A stretch of DNA of 64,000 nt from Portibacter lacus (GCF_021533215.1 NZ_JAJNKA010000001.1:372001-436000); one strand, 5' to 3'; numbered from the stretch's first letter, positions 53,691 through 63,805 are shown. Numbers and translations: made by a program. Notes: a model not told the origin generated them from the sequence alone.

Positions 53691-54038
53691 ATGAAAATCA
53701 TAAAAATTTTAATCTTATCATTTGTTGCGATCGTAGCAACATCTAACTTAGCTTATTCACAAACAGCGTCTAATGCTTTGCCAAAACTTGAAGAAGTAAA
53801 AACATTTAAAGTAAAGGTGAAAGGTGTGGGTTGTTCTGCAGATGTTAAATCTATAGAAGAAAATGTCCAAAAATTAGCTGGTGTAAGTAAATGTAAGTCT
53901 ATTAAAAAAGGAGCGGTTACTACTTTTGAAGTAACAATGAGTCCAAGTATGGTTACAGAAAAGCAAGTATTCGCATCTATCGAAGATACTCCTGGCTGTC
54001 AGGATCCGAAAGATCGACCTTACAAAGTTAAGCAGTAG
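53691..54038 (+). CDS. Periplasmic heavy-metal-associated (HMA) domain protein with altered metal motif
   Basis: 115 residues: signal peptide (1-24, ending AYSQ) and one HMA-like domain. The usual GMxCxxC loop reads GVGCSAD: C48 is kept, but the second Cys is D51. Other Cys are C68 and one in the conserved TPGCQDP. Copper chaperones of the CopZ/MerP type need both loop cysteines, so this protein binds metal differently or acts as a sensor or scaffold. Middle gene of the metal operon. Confidence 0.82.
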   Translation: MKIIKILILSFVAIVATSNLAYSQTASNALPKLEEVKTFKVKVKGVGCSADVKSIEENVQKLAGVSKCKSIKKGAVTTFEVTMSPSMVTEKQVFASIEDTPGCQDPKDRPYKVKQ

Positions 54039-54095
54039 AAAATCTTAGGAATAGGGATGTTAAATTGACATTCTAAAAACCATTAAATGTAACAA

Positions 54096-56330
54096 ATGAT
54101 GAAAATATATACCATCATTGTTGGTTTGCTATTTCCTTTTTTTATTTCTGCTCAGACCATCACTGGTAAAGTAACTAATAGTATGAATGAAGCACTAATT
54201 GGTGCTAATTTATACTGGGAAAATACTGGTCAAGGTGTGTCAACGGATGTAAATGGGAAGTACAGTATAACTAATAATGAAGTTAGTAGTCGACTGATTG
54301 CTAGCTACATAGGTTTTAATTCAGATACGATCGATATCAATGGCTTATCCGAGGTTAATTTCATACTTAAAGAAGCAAACTCCTTAACTGAAGTTGTTGT
54401 AAAAGGACAGCGAGATGGTGTGATTATTTCCAGTTTGAACCCGATTAAGACGGAACAGATAACACAAACGGAACTAGGAAAGGCGGCATGCTGTGACTTA
54501 GCGGGATGTTTCTCTACTCAGTCTTCAGTCCAGCCACATACCACTAATGTGATTACGAATTCTAAAGAATTGAGGATTTTAGGACTTTCTGGAGTATATA
54601 ATCAGGTCTTGATCAATGGTCTACCGATGATACAGGGCTTATCATATACTTATGGGATAAGCAGTGTGCCAGGTACAATGGTAGATAATATTTACATTGC
54701 TAAAGGAGCAAATAGTGTATTGCAGGGTTATGAAAGCATCAGCGGTCAGATAAATGTATCAACCAAGAATCCCGATAATACGGATAAGGTTCTACTGAAT
54801 GTATACCTGAACAGTTTCCTTGAGAAGCACTTTAATGCGAATTTTGCTTTTGATTTGGGTAATGATTGGTCAAGTCTGACGGCACTTCATTCTGTTCAGC
54901 CGGCTAATAAAATTGACAAAGACAAGGATAATTTTCTTGATTTACCAAAATTAACGAGGTACGCAGTATCTAATACTTTTAAATATAGAGATGCAGGAGA
55001 GTGGGGCTGGAATAGTAAAATCGGCGTTCGGTTTCTGAATGAGAAAAGAGTGGGAGGGCAAATTGATTTTGACCCAAGTACGGACAAAGGAAGTTCAGAA
55101 GTTTACGGTCAGTCCGTACAGCTGACTCAGCCAGAAATATGGACGAAGACAGGATATCGGTTTGATGATATAAGCAATCTTGCTTTTAATTTTTCGACGT
55201 TTTATCAAGACCAACAGTCCTATTTCGGAACGACGAAGTATGATGCTCAGCAAGTGAGTCTTTATGCTAATGCACAGTACGAGCGTAATTATGGAAACCA
55301 TGTATTTAAAACTGGAACAAGTTTGAGATACTTGGATATCAATGAAGATATCGCATTTACGAATACTGATCTACCGAGGACCTTCGATGGGAATTATCAC
55401 AGAAATGAAGTAGTCCCTGGCGTTTTTGCTGAAAATGCGATGAATTTTTTCGATTATCGATTAACATGGATTGCAGGGATTCGTGCAGATCGACATAGTG
55501 AATTCGGTACATTTTTTACGCCGAGAACCTTATTGAAAGCTGCTATTACACCGCAGACTGTTATTCGAGCGAACATCGGTACAGGCTGGAGAACGGTAAA
55601 CCTGTTCAGCGAGAATATTGGTTTGCTTGTAAGTTCTAGAGATATTGTAATTGAGGAAGAGTTGTTGCCTGAGAAGGCCTTAAACTATGGATTGAATTTG
55701 ACTCAGAAATTTGATACTTATAGTGTGTCAGGTTATCTAAGCGCAGATTATTATCGGACAGATTTCCAAAATCAGATTTTTCCAGATTATGACGCAGATC
55801 CATCGAAAGCTATTATTAAAAATTATACAGGAACCAGTGTCGGAAACGGATTTCAGGCGGAAGTATATGCAAGGCTATTCGAACTCGTTGAACTTAAAGC
55901 GGGCTATAATTATTTGGATGTGTATCGGATGAATGGGGAAACCAAGGAGTTGCTACCTTTTAATTCGAAGCATAAATTGTTAGGTACATTTAGCTTTAAG
56001 CCGAAGTCAAATAAGTATCATTTGGACTTGAATGCTCATTGGTACGGAAAGCAACGTCTTCCGAATACTAAGGCTAATCCGATTGAATTTCAGAGACCGG
56101 ATTATTCAGAAGCTTATACTGTAGTCGGGGCACAATTTACCTATAAATTCAAAACGATGGAATGGTACGGTGGTTGTGAGAATTTGTTTGATTTTAGACA
56201 AGAACAACCGATAGCAAGTTGGGAGAATCCATTTGGCCCTTATTTTGACACGAGTTCAGTATGGGGACCGACTAGAGGTAGAGAAATATATATTGGTGTA
56301 CGATATTACATCAAGAATAAAGATGAATAG
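54096..56330 (+). CDS. TonB-dependent outer-membrane receptor, probably metal-linked
   Basis: 744 residues: signal peptide (about 1-20), carboxypeptidase-like (CarboxypepD_reg) domain (about 22-95), plug with a Cys-rich stretch AACCDLAGCF (C132, C133, C138), then a 22-stranded barrel ending in the usual aromatic residue near the C-terminus (IGVRYYIKNKDE). The start may be the second ATG at 54099. The Cys in the plug and the two preceding Cys-containing proteins suggest a metal or metallophore substrate (copper is the common guess for such operons). Confidence 0.88.
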   Translation: MMKIYTIIVGLLFPFFISAQTITGKVTNSMNEALIGANLYWENTGQGVSTDVNGKYSITNNEVSSRLIASYIGFNSDTIDINGLSEVNFILKEANSLTEVVVKGQRDGVIISSLNPIKTEQITQTELGKAACCDLAGCFSTQSSVQPHTTNVITNSKELRILGLSGVYNQVLINGLPMIQGLSYTYGISSVPGTMVDNIYIAKGANSVLQGYESISGQINVSTKNPDNTDKVLLNVYLNSFLEKHFNANFAFDLGNDWSSLTALHSVQPANKIDKDKDNFLDLPKLTRYAVSNTFKYRDAGEWGWNSKIGVRFLNEKRVGGQIDFDPSTDKGSSEVYGQSVQLTQPEIWTKTGYRFDDISNLAFNFSTFYQDQQSYFGTTKYDAQQVSLYANAQYERNYGNHVFKTGTSLRYLDINEDIAFTNTDLPRTFDGNYHRNEVVPGVFAENAMNFFDYRLTWIAGIRADRHSEFGTFFTPRTLLKAAITPQTVIRANIGTGWRTVNLFSENIGLLVSSRDIVIEEELLPEKALNYGLNLTQKFDTYSVSGYLSADYYRTDFQNQIFPDYDADPSKAIIKNYTGTSVGNGFQAEVYARLFELVELKAGYNYLDVYRMNGETKELLPFNSKHKLLGTFSFKPKSNKYHLDLNAHWYGKQRLPNTKANPIEFQRPDYSEAYTVVGAQFTYKFKTMEWYGGCENLFDFRQEQPIASWENPFGPYFDTSSVWGPTRGREIYIGVRYYIKNKDE

Positions 56331-56352
56331 ATTTTAAGCGATTTATTACTAG

Positions 56353-56391
56353 TGCGAAGCCGATTATACCATGATGGCTTCGCATTTTTTA
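56353..56391 (+). terminator. Rho-independent terminator of the metal operon
   Basis: TGCGAAGCC (56353-56361) and GGCTTCGCA (56376-56384) are perfect complements, followed by six T. It lies 22 bp past the receptor stop. Confidence 0.88.
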
Positions 56392-56512
56392 TTTGAGGTA
56401 AATGCTACATTCGTCATCTGAGAATTTGTCTTTTTCATCATTCTGAGTATCTATGCAGTATCAAACGGGAAATGCATATGTGCGGTGTTATTATGAAGAA
56501 ATTAAATAAGAT

Positions 56513-57487
56513 ATGAAAAGGATATTAACTGGAATACAGAGCTCAGGTAAACCACATCTCGGAAATGTTTTGGGCGCAATACTACCAGCAATAAATCTAT
56601 CTAAGGAAGAAAAGAACGAATGCTTTTTCTTTATAGCAGACTTACATTCTTTAACGACTATTAAAGATCCGGAGATTAGGAAGACGAATGTGTATTCTGT
56701 CGCTGCGGCTTGGCTTGCCTTCGAATTTGATACGGAAGCGAATACCTTTTATCGCCAATCGAGAATCCCAGAAGTAACAGAATTATCTTGGTACCTGAGT
56801 TGTTTTACTTCCTTTTCCAGGTTGAGCCTTGCGCATTCATTTAAAGACAAAGCCAATAATCTTGCAGATGTAAATGCTGGCCTATTTTACTATCCTGTCT
56901 TAATGAGTGCAGATATCTTACTGTATGATGCAGATGTAGTTCCTGTCGGAAAAGATCAAAAGCAGCATCTAGAAATTTCAAGGGAAATTGCTAGAAGGTT
57001 TAATCATCATTATGATAGTGAAATCTTTATAGTCCCAGATGCTAGAATAGATGAAAAAGTGATGACTATTCCTGGGACAGATGGCCAGAAAATGAGTAAA
57101 TCTTACAATAACTTCATAGACATATTTAAGCCAGCAAAACAGCTGAAAAAGGATGTGATGAAAATTATAACGGATACGAAGACACTGGAGGAGCCTAAAG
57201 ATCCTGAAACATGTAACGTTTTCAAAATGTATTCAGCAGTTGCTTCAGAGGAGGAAATCAAAGCTCTGGCTGAAAAATACAGAGCTGGAAACTTTGGTTA
57301 TGGACATGCGAAGACAGAATTGTATGAATTGCTTTTGACCAAGTTTGAAACGCAGCGAGAGAAGTTTATTTATTATATGGAGAATCTAGATGAAGTAGAA
57401 GCATTATTGCAAGCAGGAGAGGCGAAGGCAAGAGCTACAGCAAGTAAGGTGCTTAATAAAGTGAGAGAAACCCTTGGATTTTCGTAA
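56513..57487 (+). CDS. trpS: Tryptophanyl-tRNA synthetase
   Basis: Class I aminoacyl-tRNA synthetase charging tRNA-Trp, 324 residues, typical of the short bacterial form. Seen: HIGH-type motif HLGN at 15-18 in SSGKPHLGN, KMSKS at 193-197, and GKDQKQHLEISREIARRFN. Cytosolic, essential. Followed 27 bp later by a phosphatidyltransferase gene, probably cotranscribed. Confidence 0.97.
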   Translation: MKRILTGIQSSGKPHLGNVLGAILPAINLSKEEKNECFFFIADLHSLTTIKDPEIRKTNVYSVAAAWLAFEFDTEANTFYRQSRIPEVTELSWYLSCFTSFSRLSLAHSFKDKANNLADVNAGLFYYPVLMSADILLYDADVVPVGKDQKQHLEISREIARRFNHHYDSEIFIVPDARIDEKVMTIPGTDGQKMSKSYNNFIDIFKPAKQLKKDVMKIITDTKTLEEPKDPETCNVFKMYSAVASEEEIKALAEKYRAGNFGYGHAKTELYELLLTKFETQREKFIYYMENLDEVEALLQAGEAKARATASKVLNKVRETLGFS

Positions 57488-57514
57488 ATTAGCTAGGAAC
57501 CCAGCTAATAACAA

Positions 57515-58114
57515 ATGACCATTCCTGTAGGATTACTGCTTTTTCGATTGTTATGTGCTCCGATTATTTTAGCGATTGCGTATTTTGTAGGAGAGCAGGG
57601 AAGATTAGTCATACTTGTTCTTATGTACTTGGGACTGATCTCAGATATTCTCGATGGAATAGTAGCTAGAGCACAAGGTACATCATCAGAGAAATTTCGG
57701 AGAATGGATAGTCAGACGGACATGGTTTTTTGGTTATCTATCGGTTTCGCAACTTGGATTTTGTTTCCTGAAGTGATCGCTGAAAATTCAATGATGATAT
57801 GGACGATACTCGCTATGGAAGTGGCTTGTTACGTCATAAGTATTGTTAAGTTTAAAAGAGAAACCTGCACACATGCCTTTCTATCTAAGATGTGGGGGCT
57901 TTTTCTTCTGGTAGCCTTTACGTCGCTAATTGGATTTGGTCATGCTGGGATTCCATTCCATGTAGCCATAATTCTTGGTTTAATTTCACATGTAGATCGC
58001 ATACTAATTACATTGATTTTACCACAGTGGACGCATGATATACCTAGTTCTTATCATGCATACTTAATTCGAAAGGGAATTGATTTCAAGAGGAATCCAT
58101 TTTTGAACGGATAG
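57515..58114 (+). CDS. CDP-alcohol phosphatidyltransferase family protein
   Basis: Integral membrane enzyme, 199 residues, five to six TM helices. The signature D-x2-DG-x2-AR-x8-G-x3-D-x3-D is present (SDILDGIVARAQG ... MDSQTD) with Phe in place of the conserved Gly. Such enzymes join CDP-diacylglycerol with an alcohol (glycerol-3-phosphate, serine, inositol) in phospholipid synthesis. Substrate not determined; pgsA-like by size. Confidence 0.85.
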   Translation: MTIPVGLLLFRLLCAPIILAIAYFVGEQGRLVILVLMYLGLISDILDGIVARAQGTSSEKFRRMDSQTDMVFWLSIGFATWILFPEVIAENSMMIWTILAMEVACYVISIVKFKRETCTHAFLSKMWGLFLLVAFTSLIGFGHAGIPFHVAIILGLISHVDRILITLILPQWTHDIPSSYHAYLIRKGIDFKRNPFLNG

Positions 58115-58223
58115 GATTGTTAGAATTCCATCTAAAATGTGATTCGGATTAAAATTTCATGACATTTTCGAGGTTAAATAGTACATTGGGGCTGGAATTA
58201 GTAATTTATAAATCAATTATCAT

Positions 58224-58655
58224 ATGTACCAAGGAATTAAACATCTACACTCTTATACAGCTTATTTAGCATTGTTGTTTTTATTAATTGCAGTAGGATA
58301 TACCCTATATGGCTGGTTGGGGAAAAAAGAGTTTTCGAAGACGAGCAAAATGATAGGACTCTTAGGGTTGATCGGTGCTCACTTGCAGTTGGTATTTGGA
58401 TTAATCATCTATTTTGTTTCGCCAGTTGGATTTTCTAACATTTCGGGGGATGCCATGGGAGATAAAATTTCTAGGTTATACTTTTTAGAGCATCCATTGA
58501 TGATGATTATTGCGATTGTGTTGATTACGATTGGCTATTCAAGAGCAAAAAGAATGACGGTTGATGCTTCTAAATTCAAGAGCATATTTATCTTTTACTT
58601 TCTAGGTTTAATCCTAATTTTAGCAAGAATTCCATGGCATGCATGGGGAAAATAG
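58224..58655 (+). CDS. Small four-helix membrane protein (often annotated cytochrome b-like)
   Basis: 143 residues, four TM helices (about 10-29, 44-66, 85-104, 120-136). Conserved-looking His residues at the membrane faces (H8, H10 near the start, H54, H90) could bind haem, which is why homologues are sometimes called cytochrome B; others are misnamed ribosomal protein L27. No firm function. Single gene. Confidence 0.65.
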   Translation: MYQGIKHLHSYTAYLALLFLLIAVGYTLYGWLGKKEFSKTSKMIGLLGLIGAHLQLVFGLIIYFVSPVGFSNISGDAMGDKISRLYFLEHPLMMIIAIVLITIGYSRAKRMTVDASKFKSIFIFYFLGLILILARIPWHAWGK

Positions 58656-58750
58656 GGTAGTATATTATTGGAATAATCACTTTTATGATCTTAGGTATAA
58701 CCTTGAGTAGAAATTTGAGACCTAGGTATATTAAGATTCAACAGAACGAA

Positions 58751-60928
58751 TCATTCCTTTACAAATGCGAGTATTTTATGATTTCCTGAATCATCGAAAA
58801 TCTTTAAATAATATAGACCACTTATCAAGGTCGCCACATCTAATTTAAGTCCTTGACCAGTTTCTTTAAGTTGTGGAGAAAGTGCAAGTCCAGAAAGATT
58901 ATATAGATTTACTTTTGAAATATTATTTAGGTCAATGTTTTTTATCAACAAATAAGAATGAGCCGGATTCGGAAATAGACTTATAGCTGCAAGGCTAGAT
59001 AAATCCTCCGTTTCAGAAATTGTAATCGCAAGACATTCACTCGTATCAGCACACATCTCACTACTTATGATCAATGCATAATCCCCTGTTTCTGTTGGTG
59101 TAAATGCACTAGATTCCTCCCCAGAAATGATCATATTAGTAACGCAATTATACCATTGATATTGATTAGCATCTGAGTTGCTGACTAACATGCCGTTTTC
59201 ATCTTCTGTAATCGAAGCTTCCAGATTTTCTATGTCAATGTTTAAAGTTAGTATACTGTCACAACCATTACTGCCAGTTAATATTTGAGTGAAAGATCCA
59301 GATGAATCATAGGTTTCGTCATTGATAGTAGAGGATTCGCATGCTCGGACTGAGATGGTTTCCTGTGTAGTGGAATTAATTTCTATATTCAAAGTTAGTG
59401 TACTGTCACAACCATTTTCAGCACTTAGATTCTGAGTGTATGTTCCTGACATAACATAAGTCTCGTCATTGACTACAATCGGGCTACAATCAGACAGCGA
59501 TACTGTTTCTTGCGAAGCATTATTAATTTTGACAACTAAAAAGATAGTCGAATCACATCCATCTGCAGATTGGTAATCTAGGTTGTAGGTTCCTGATTGA
59601 TTATACTGTATTCCATCGAATTCTACGATTTCACATCCAGAAATGTCCATGGTAACTTCTATATCTGTACAAACTGGATAACCTTCTATTTTTACCAAAG
59701 TGAAATCTGCATTATTTCCTTCATCGGACTCGCCTCCAAGCAGTATGTCTCCATTTGGAAGCAAAATTCCTTCACTAACATTATCATTATTCTTGATGTC
59801 AATTACAATTTTTCCATTGTCTCCGAAAGTAGTATACGGAGTTCCTGATGCATCCATACTTATGACGGCAAAGTCTTCAATGCTATTTAGGGATGCGCAA
59901 ACGAAAATCCCCATGTCTTCACGAACAAGAATTTCGGCGGCATCATCGTCACTGCCGTAATCGAGAACGACTTTTCCATTGTTCCCAAAGTCCATGTCCA
60001 GTTGTCCCATTAAGTCATATCTGAAAATATAAATATCATCTGAAGATACTCCACCGCTTCCAGCAACCAAAAAATGATTCTCTCCATGCTGAGCGATATC
60101 ATCAATAATATCAGAATTAGAAACATCAAAAACAATTATTCCATTGCTCCCGAAATCAAGATCAAGACTTCCATCTTCTTTCAATTTCACAATCACACCA
60201 TTTTCATTTATCGAAACGGCGTCAGCTGTATTGTGAAACCAGCCAACCGCATAAATTTCATTATTTATAATGGTCCCTTCTAAAAATCCAGTCCTAAAAC
60301 TACCGATTCCAATGGTGCTAATACCGTTTTCACCGAAACTATTGTCTAAGTCTCCATTCGCTTTAAACTTGACAATTACTCCATCCTCCGTGGCCGTATT
60401 GAAAACGTATGTTCGGCCGAAAACGAATAAATTCCCTTCGTTGTCTATCGCTAATTCAAACCCGAGAAGTCCGTTATTAAGAACTGCCGTTGTTTTTCCA
60501 TTATTCCCGAAATCCATTATTAGATTTCCATCGATATCATATTTTAAAACAACAATTTCAACTTTAGAAGTAGAAAGATTAAAGTTAGTACCCACCACAA
60601 AAATTTCATCGTTACGAACCACGACACCTTGAAAATCATTTGTCGTGGAATTGTTAGTGTTGATCTCTACTTGCTTAGACCATATAAGTTCACCAGATGC
60701 AGAAACTCTCATGATAATGCCGTCATAAGTATTGTCGTACAAATATCCGCATGCGACAATCGATCCATCTGAAAGTAAAGCTAGATCTTGAATCTCATCA
60801 TCATCGGTGAGGTCTAAGGTAAAAATTCCATCCTCACCAAAGTCAGTTCTTAAGGTTCCTGGTTGCCCATATAAGCTGAGTAAACTGAGACAAAACGTAA
60901 TTGAAGTAAGTAAAGGTGTAATTTTCAT
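58751..60928 (-). CDS. Secreted delta-60-repeat protein with T9SS sorting domain
   Basis: 725 residues from the ATG at 60928 (a longer frame from 60955 lacks a signal at its N-terminus). Signal peptide about 1-22. N-terminal part: about seven delta-60-type repeats with DFGxxGKxxxD patterns (for example DFGNNGKVVLDYGS). Then three Cys-containing repeats of about 49 residues (NGCDSTLTLNIEI type), a short Ig-like piece, and a T9SS type A sorting domain (about 648-725, beginning near LFPNPA). A beta-propeller-like secreted or surface protein of unknown substrate. Confidence 0.85.
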   Translation of the reverse strand: MKITPLLTSITFCLSLLSLYGQPGTLRTDFGEDGIFTLDLTDDDEIQDLALLSDGSIVACGYLYDNTYDGIIMRVSASGELIWSKQVEINTNNSTTNDFQGVVVRNDEIFVVGTNFNLSTSKVEIVVLKYDIDGNLIMDFGNNGKTTAVLNNGLLGFELAIDNEGNLFVFGRTYVFNTATEDGVIVKFKANGDLDNSFGENGISTIGIGSFRTGFLEGTIINNEIYAVGWFHNTADAVSINENGVIVKLKEDGSLDLDFGSNGIIVFDVSNSDIIDDIAQHGENHFLVAGSGGVSSDDIYIFRYDLMGQLDMDFGNNGKVVLDYGSDDDAAEILVREDMGIFVCASLNSIEDFAVISMDASGTPYTTFGDNGKIVIDIKNNDNVSEGILLPNGDILLGGESDEGNNADFTLVKIEGYPVCTDIEVTMDISGCEIVEFDGIQYNQSGTYNLDYQSADGCDSTIFLVVKINNASQETVSLSDCSPIVVNDETYVMSGTYTQNLSAENGCDSTLTLNIEINSTTQETISVRACESSTINDETYDSSGSFTQILTGSNGCDSILTLNIDIENLEASITEDENGMLVSNSDANQYQWYNCVTNMIISGEESSAFTPTETGDYALIISSEMCADTSECLAITISETEDLSSLAAISLFPNPAHSYLLIKNIDLNNISKVNLYNLSGLALSPQLKETGQGLKLDVATLISGLYYLKIFDDSGNHKILAFVKE
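59180..59640 (-). repeat. Three 147-bp repeats in the delta-60 protein gene
   Basis: NDETY landmarks recur at a 147-bp (49-residue) interval (CGTC at 59317 and 59464), with a third, more diverged copy beyond. Each has a GCDS motif. Confidence 0.7.
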
Positions 60929-61019
60929 TGTATTATAATTTGTTACAAATATCACTTCTAAATTACCACAATTAAATATATGATTCCCTGTATTTCTTAA
61001 TTAAAAGCCGATACATTCC

Positions 61020-61039
61020 TCTATAGGTTTTCCTATAGA
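61020..61039. repeat. Small perfect hairpin between the dehydrogenase-like and delta-60 genes
   Basis: TCTATAGG-TTTT-CCTATAGA, 8-bp stem with 4-base loop, 17 bp past the stop of the dehydrogenase-like gene. There is no T tract, so terminator function is doubtful. Confidence 0.5.
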
Positions 61040-61055
61040 ATAAGCGACAGATTAT

Positions 61056-62627
61056 TTAATTTGTGCTGTTTTTAACCTTTATCAACTTCCCATTTTCTTC
61101 ATCCGTTAGAACGTATAAGTAACCTCTCGGAGAAAGAATGGCCTTCCTTAATCTTACCCGATCATTGATGAATAACTCCTCAGCAGCCACAACTTTATCA
61201 TTGTCCAATTCTAACCTCCATAAACTCCCTTTGCTTAAACCAGGCACAATAAGATTCCCTTTCCACTGCGGAAACTCACGACCTTTATAAAAAGTCAAGC
61301 CAGTAGGTGCAACAGTTTGATCCCAGAAGTGTACAGGATCTTCGAACGTTAATCCTTCTGAAAATTCAGGAGCATAATCAGCTGTGCGATATCGGCCACT
61401 GGTCTTGTAAGGCCATCCATAATTAGCTCCAGCTTTTAATTTATTTATTTCATCGCCTTGTAAGGTTCCATGTTCGCTAAACCATATTTCTCCAGTTTCA
61501 GGTTGTACAGCAAGGCCCTGCGATGCTCGAATTCCTAGGGCAAATAATCCTTTGATCGCATTTGGCCCGAAGTCTGGATTGTCTGAAGGAATCGTGCCAT
61601 CTAAGTTAATTCTGATAACTTTCCCACGTTTATCCTTAAGGTCTTGTGAAAGTGGAAGTGGTGGATTGTTCTGCTCGAAAAGGTTACGCTCTCCAAGTGT
61701 AATGTATAGTTTCTCATCTGGTCCGATGATCATTCCTCCTCCATAATGAAATAAGCCATGTGAGTATACACCTCCTTCAAACAAGGTAGTCATGTTGCTT
61801 AATTGGTCATCATTGAGACGTGCTTTAATTACCTTGACTGCGCTTGCTCGCTGTGAGTTTTCTGCGGCATACGACAGGTAGATGAATTGATTGTTTTCAA
61901 AGTCAGGATCTAGTAAAATTTGGAAAAGGCCAGCATTGTAGGTTTGAGATGTTCCATGAGCGCTTGGCGGAAATGTACCCCAGACGTGTTTCGACGTGTC
62001 TATCATCACCGCTTGCGCAATGTCTGTAGGTAAGCCACGAATAGCTATTCTTTCGCCACTTTGCAGATTAGACTTAATTAATCCGCCATCTTTTTCAACG
62101 ATGATGATTTCATTTTCATTGATAAAAGCCATGCTCCACGGTTTCTTTAATCCCTCTAGTATAACCTCTTTCACAGGGTGGGGCTTGGCTTCTTGTGGCG
62201 TTTTTGGAATAGGAATGGCATCGGTACATTTGCTTACAATTTTCCAGTCGGTACCTATTTTCTTCAGCAACAATAGATCGTAGTATCGTCTTGAAAAAGA
62301 AGGGATATCCACTTCTAGTTTCGCATAAGCAACATTTTCTACCACATCTAGCGAAATGAGTGTGCTGAATCGTTGATTTTGTTGTCCACGTCGTCCATTG
62401 TTATAAAGCGAAGCATATTTTTCCACGGAGTAAACCATGAGGGTATCTGCATCATTATACAGAAACATATTTGTTCCAGGTAAAAACGCATTAAGTATCT
62501 TTTCAGGATAGTTGTAAGTTGTACCTTCTATGAAGTCATTTATGGGCTGATACACGCCCTCATTTTTATCATCTTGAGCGATAGAATAGCATGGTATGAT
62601 CAATAGCAAAACAAAAATTCTTAACAT
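61056..62627 (-). CDS. Sugar dehydrogenase-like beta-propeller (GSDH) with N-terminal NTF2-like domain
   Basis: 523 residues with signal peptide (about 1-17). N-terminal domain (about 22-140) resembles NTF2/SnoaL-type lumazine-binding-like proteins; the C-terminal part (about 150-520) is a six-bladed propeller of the glucose/sorbosone dehydrogenase family, usually PQQ-dependent. Seen: EGLKKPWSMAFINEN, HGLFHYGGGMIIGPDEKLYIT, SEHGTLQGDEIN and ANYGWPYKTSGRY. A periplasmic or secreted oxidase of a sugar-like compound is inferred; the cofactor is not proven. An AraC-type regulator lies just upstream on the same strand. Confidence 0.88.
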   Translation of the reverse strand: MLRIFVLLLIIPCYSIAQDDKNEGVYQPINDFIEGTTYNYPEKILNAFLPGTNMFLYNDADTLMVYSVEKYASLYNNGRRGQQNQRFSTLISLDVVENVAYAKLEVDIPSFSRRYYDLLLLKKIGTDWKIVSKCTDAIPIPKTPQEAKPHPVKEVILEGLKKPWSMAFINENEIIIVEKDGGLIKSNLQSGERIAIRGLPTDIAQAVMIDTSKHVWGTFPPSAHGTSQTYNAGLFQILLDPDFENNQFIYLSYAAENSQRASAVKVIKARLNDDQLSNMTTLFEGGVYSHGLFHYGGGMIIGPDEKLYITLGERNLFEQNNPPLPLSQDLKDKRGKVIRINLDGTIPSDNPDFGPNAIKGLFALGIRASQGLAVQPETGEIWFSEHGTLQGDEINKLKAGANYGWPYKTSGRYRTADYAPEFSEGLTFEDPVHFWDQTVAPTGLTFYKGREFPQWKGNLIVPGLSKGSLWRLELDNDKVVAAEELFINDRVRLRKAILSPRGYLYVLTDEENGKLIKVKNSTN

Positions 62628-62720
62628 CTTTAATTTTTATTTCAATATTAGTTGAATTTCCAGAAACCTCGTTAGAATAAAGGTTTGAAGGAGTGCAGGA
62701 TGATCATTTGGGAGTAAAAA

Positions 62721-63758
62721 CTAGGCCGTTTGCATGTTTTTCTTGAATTGTGCTGGAGTTAGGCCAGAGATTTTTTTGAATGCTGAGAAGAAAGAAGATT
62801 TAGAATTAAAGCCTGCTTCATACCCGATTCCTTCTAATGAAAGGTCCGACCTCAGGTGAATCAATTTCATGGCTTCGTTAACACGCATTTCGTTTACAAA
62901 ATTGGAAAACCCATGGAGATATTCTTCATTCAGAAGCCGTGAAACCATATTCCTGTTTAATTCTACCGCGTCAGCTAAGTCATTTAATTTCAATTTTGGA
63001 TTCAGATACAACTTCTCCTCTTCCATTTTAGATTTGATCTTAAGTAACAATTGATCTGCATGATCAATAGGCTCAGCTGCTGCTTTCGTTTTTATGCCTA
63101 TTTCGCCTTTGTTCAGTACAACATTGACCATCATATAATAAAAGAAAATAGTGAAGGCAATGGCTCCCCAGATGTAGGTGAACCCATGAATAAATAAAGC
63201 GCACTGGAAGGTAATGGTGATAAAAAGCACTGCAATCGTAACGACGAATAGTGGAGATTTAATAAGATTCCGAATGCCTTCCGATTTGTATTGCTTCATT
63301 AATACACTGAAACCTTGCAAGGCACCTAACACCACAAAGACACTCCACACGCCATAGATGTAATAAATGTAATATCCATTCCAGATTTCTGGGTGATCTC
63401 GATAAGGAAAGATGAATCCACCGATAATAATAATGCTGCTCAATATGCTGATGAGAACGATGTCTTTTTTCCTGAAAGTAGTCGCCTTATTGACGAACGA
63501 TTTTACATAAAAGTAGAACATGGGGCCGATAAAAATACAGGCCGTTAATCCGATCTGTAGAATGAGGCGATCCACGGAATGATCAAAGTAATAAAATACG
63601 GACTTCCCAATTCTAAAACTCAAAGCCACCAACAAAGCACCTAAGTAGAATTGTTGCGGTAAGTTTCTTCTTTTGACCATCAAGAAAAGACCCACTAAAA
63701 GTCCATTAACGACTCCGATACTTGCGAAAAGGAAAAGAAGTGAAATCCAAATATTCAT
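62721..63758 (-). CDS. Membrane-anchored AraC-type regulator
   Basis: 345 residues: about seven TM helices in the first 215 residues (a sensor module known from Bacteroidota regulators) and a C-terminal AraC double helix-turn-helix (about 245-345) with DLADAVELNRNMVSRLLNE and IGYEAGFNSKSSFFSAFKK. It lies 93 bp upstream of the sugar-dehydrogenase-like gene on the same strand and may control it. Ligand unknown. Confidence 0.9.
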   Translation of the reverse strand: MNIWISLLFLFASIGVVNGLLVGLFLMVKRRNLPQQFYLGALLVALSFRIGKSVFYYFDHSVDRLILQIGLTACIFIGPMFYFYVKSFVNKATTFRKKDIVLISILSSIIIIGGFIFPYRDHPEIWNGYYIYYIYGVWSVFVVLGALQGFSVLMKQYKSEGIRNLIKSPLFVVTIAVLFITITFQCALFIHGFTYIWGAIAFTIFFYYMMVNVVLNKGEIGIKTKAAAEPIDHADQLLLKIKSKMEEEKLYLNPKLKLNDLADAVELNRNMVSRLLNEEYLHGFSNFVNEMRVNEAMKLIHLRSDLSLEGIGYEAGFNSKSSFFSAFKKISGLTPAQFKKNMQTA

Positions 63759-63805
63759 TTGATCAAAAATTCGAAATAAAGTTAAGGTATTTTTTTGTGT
63801 TTAAT

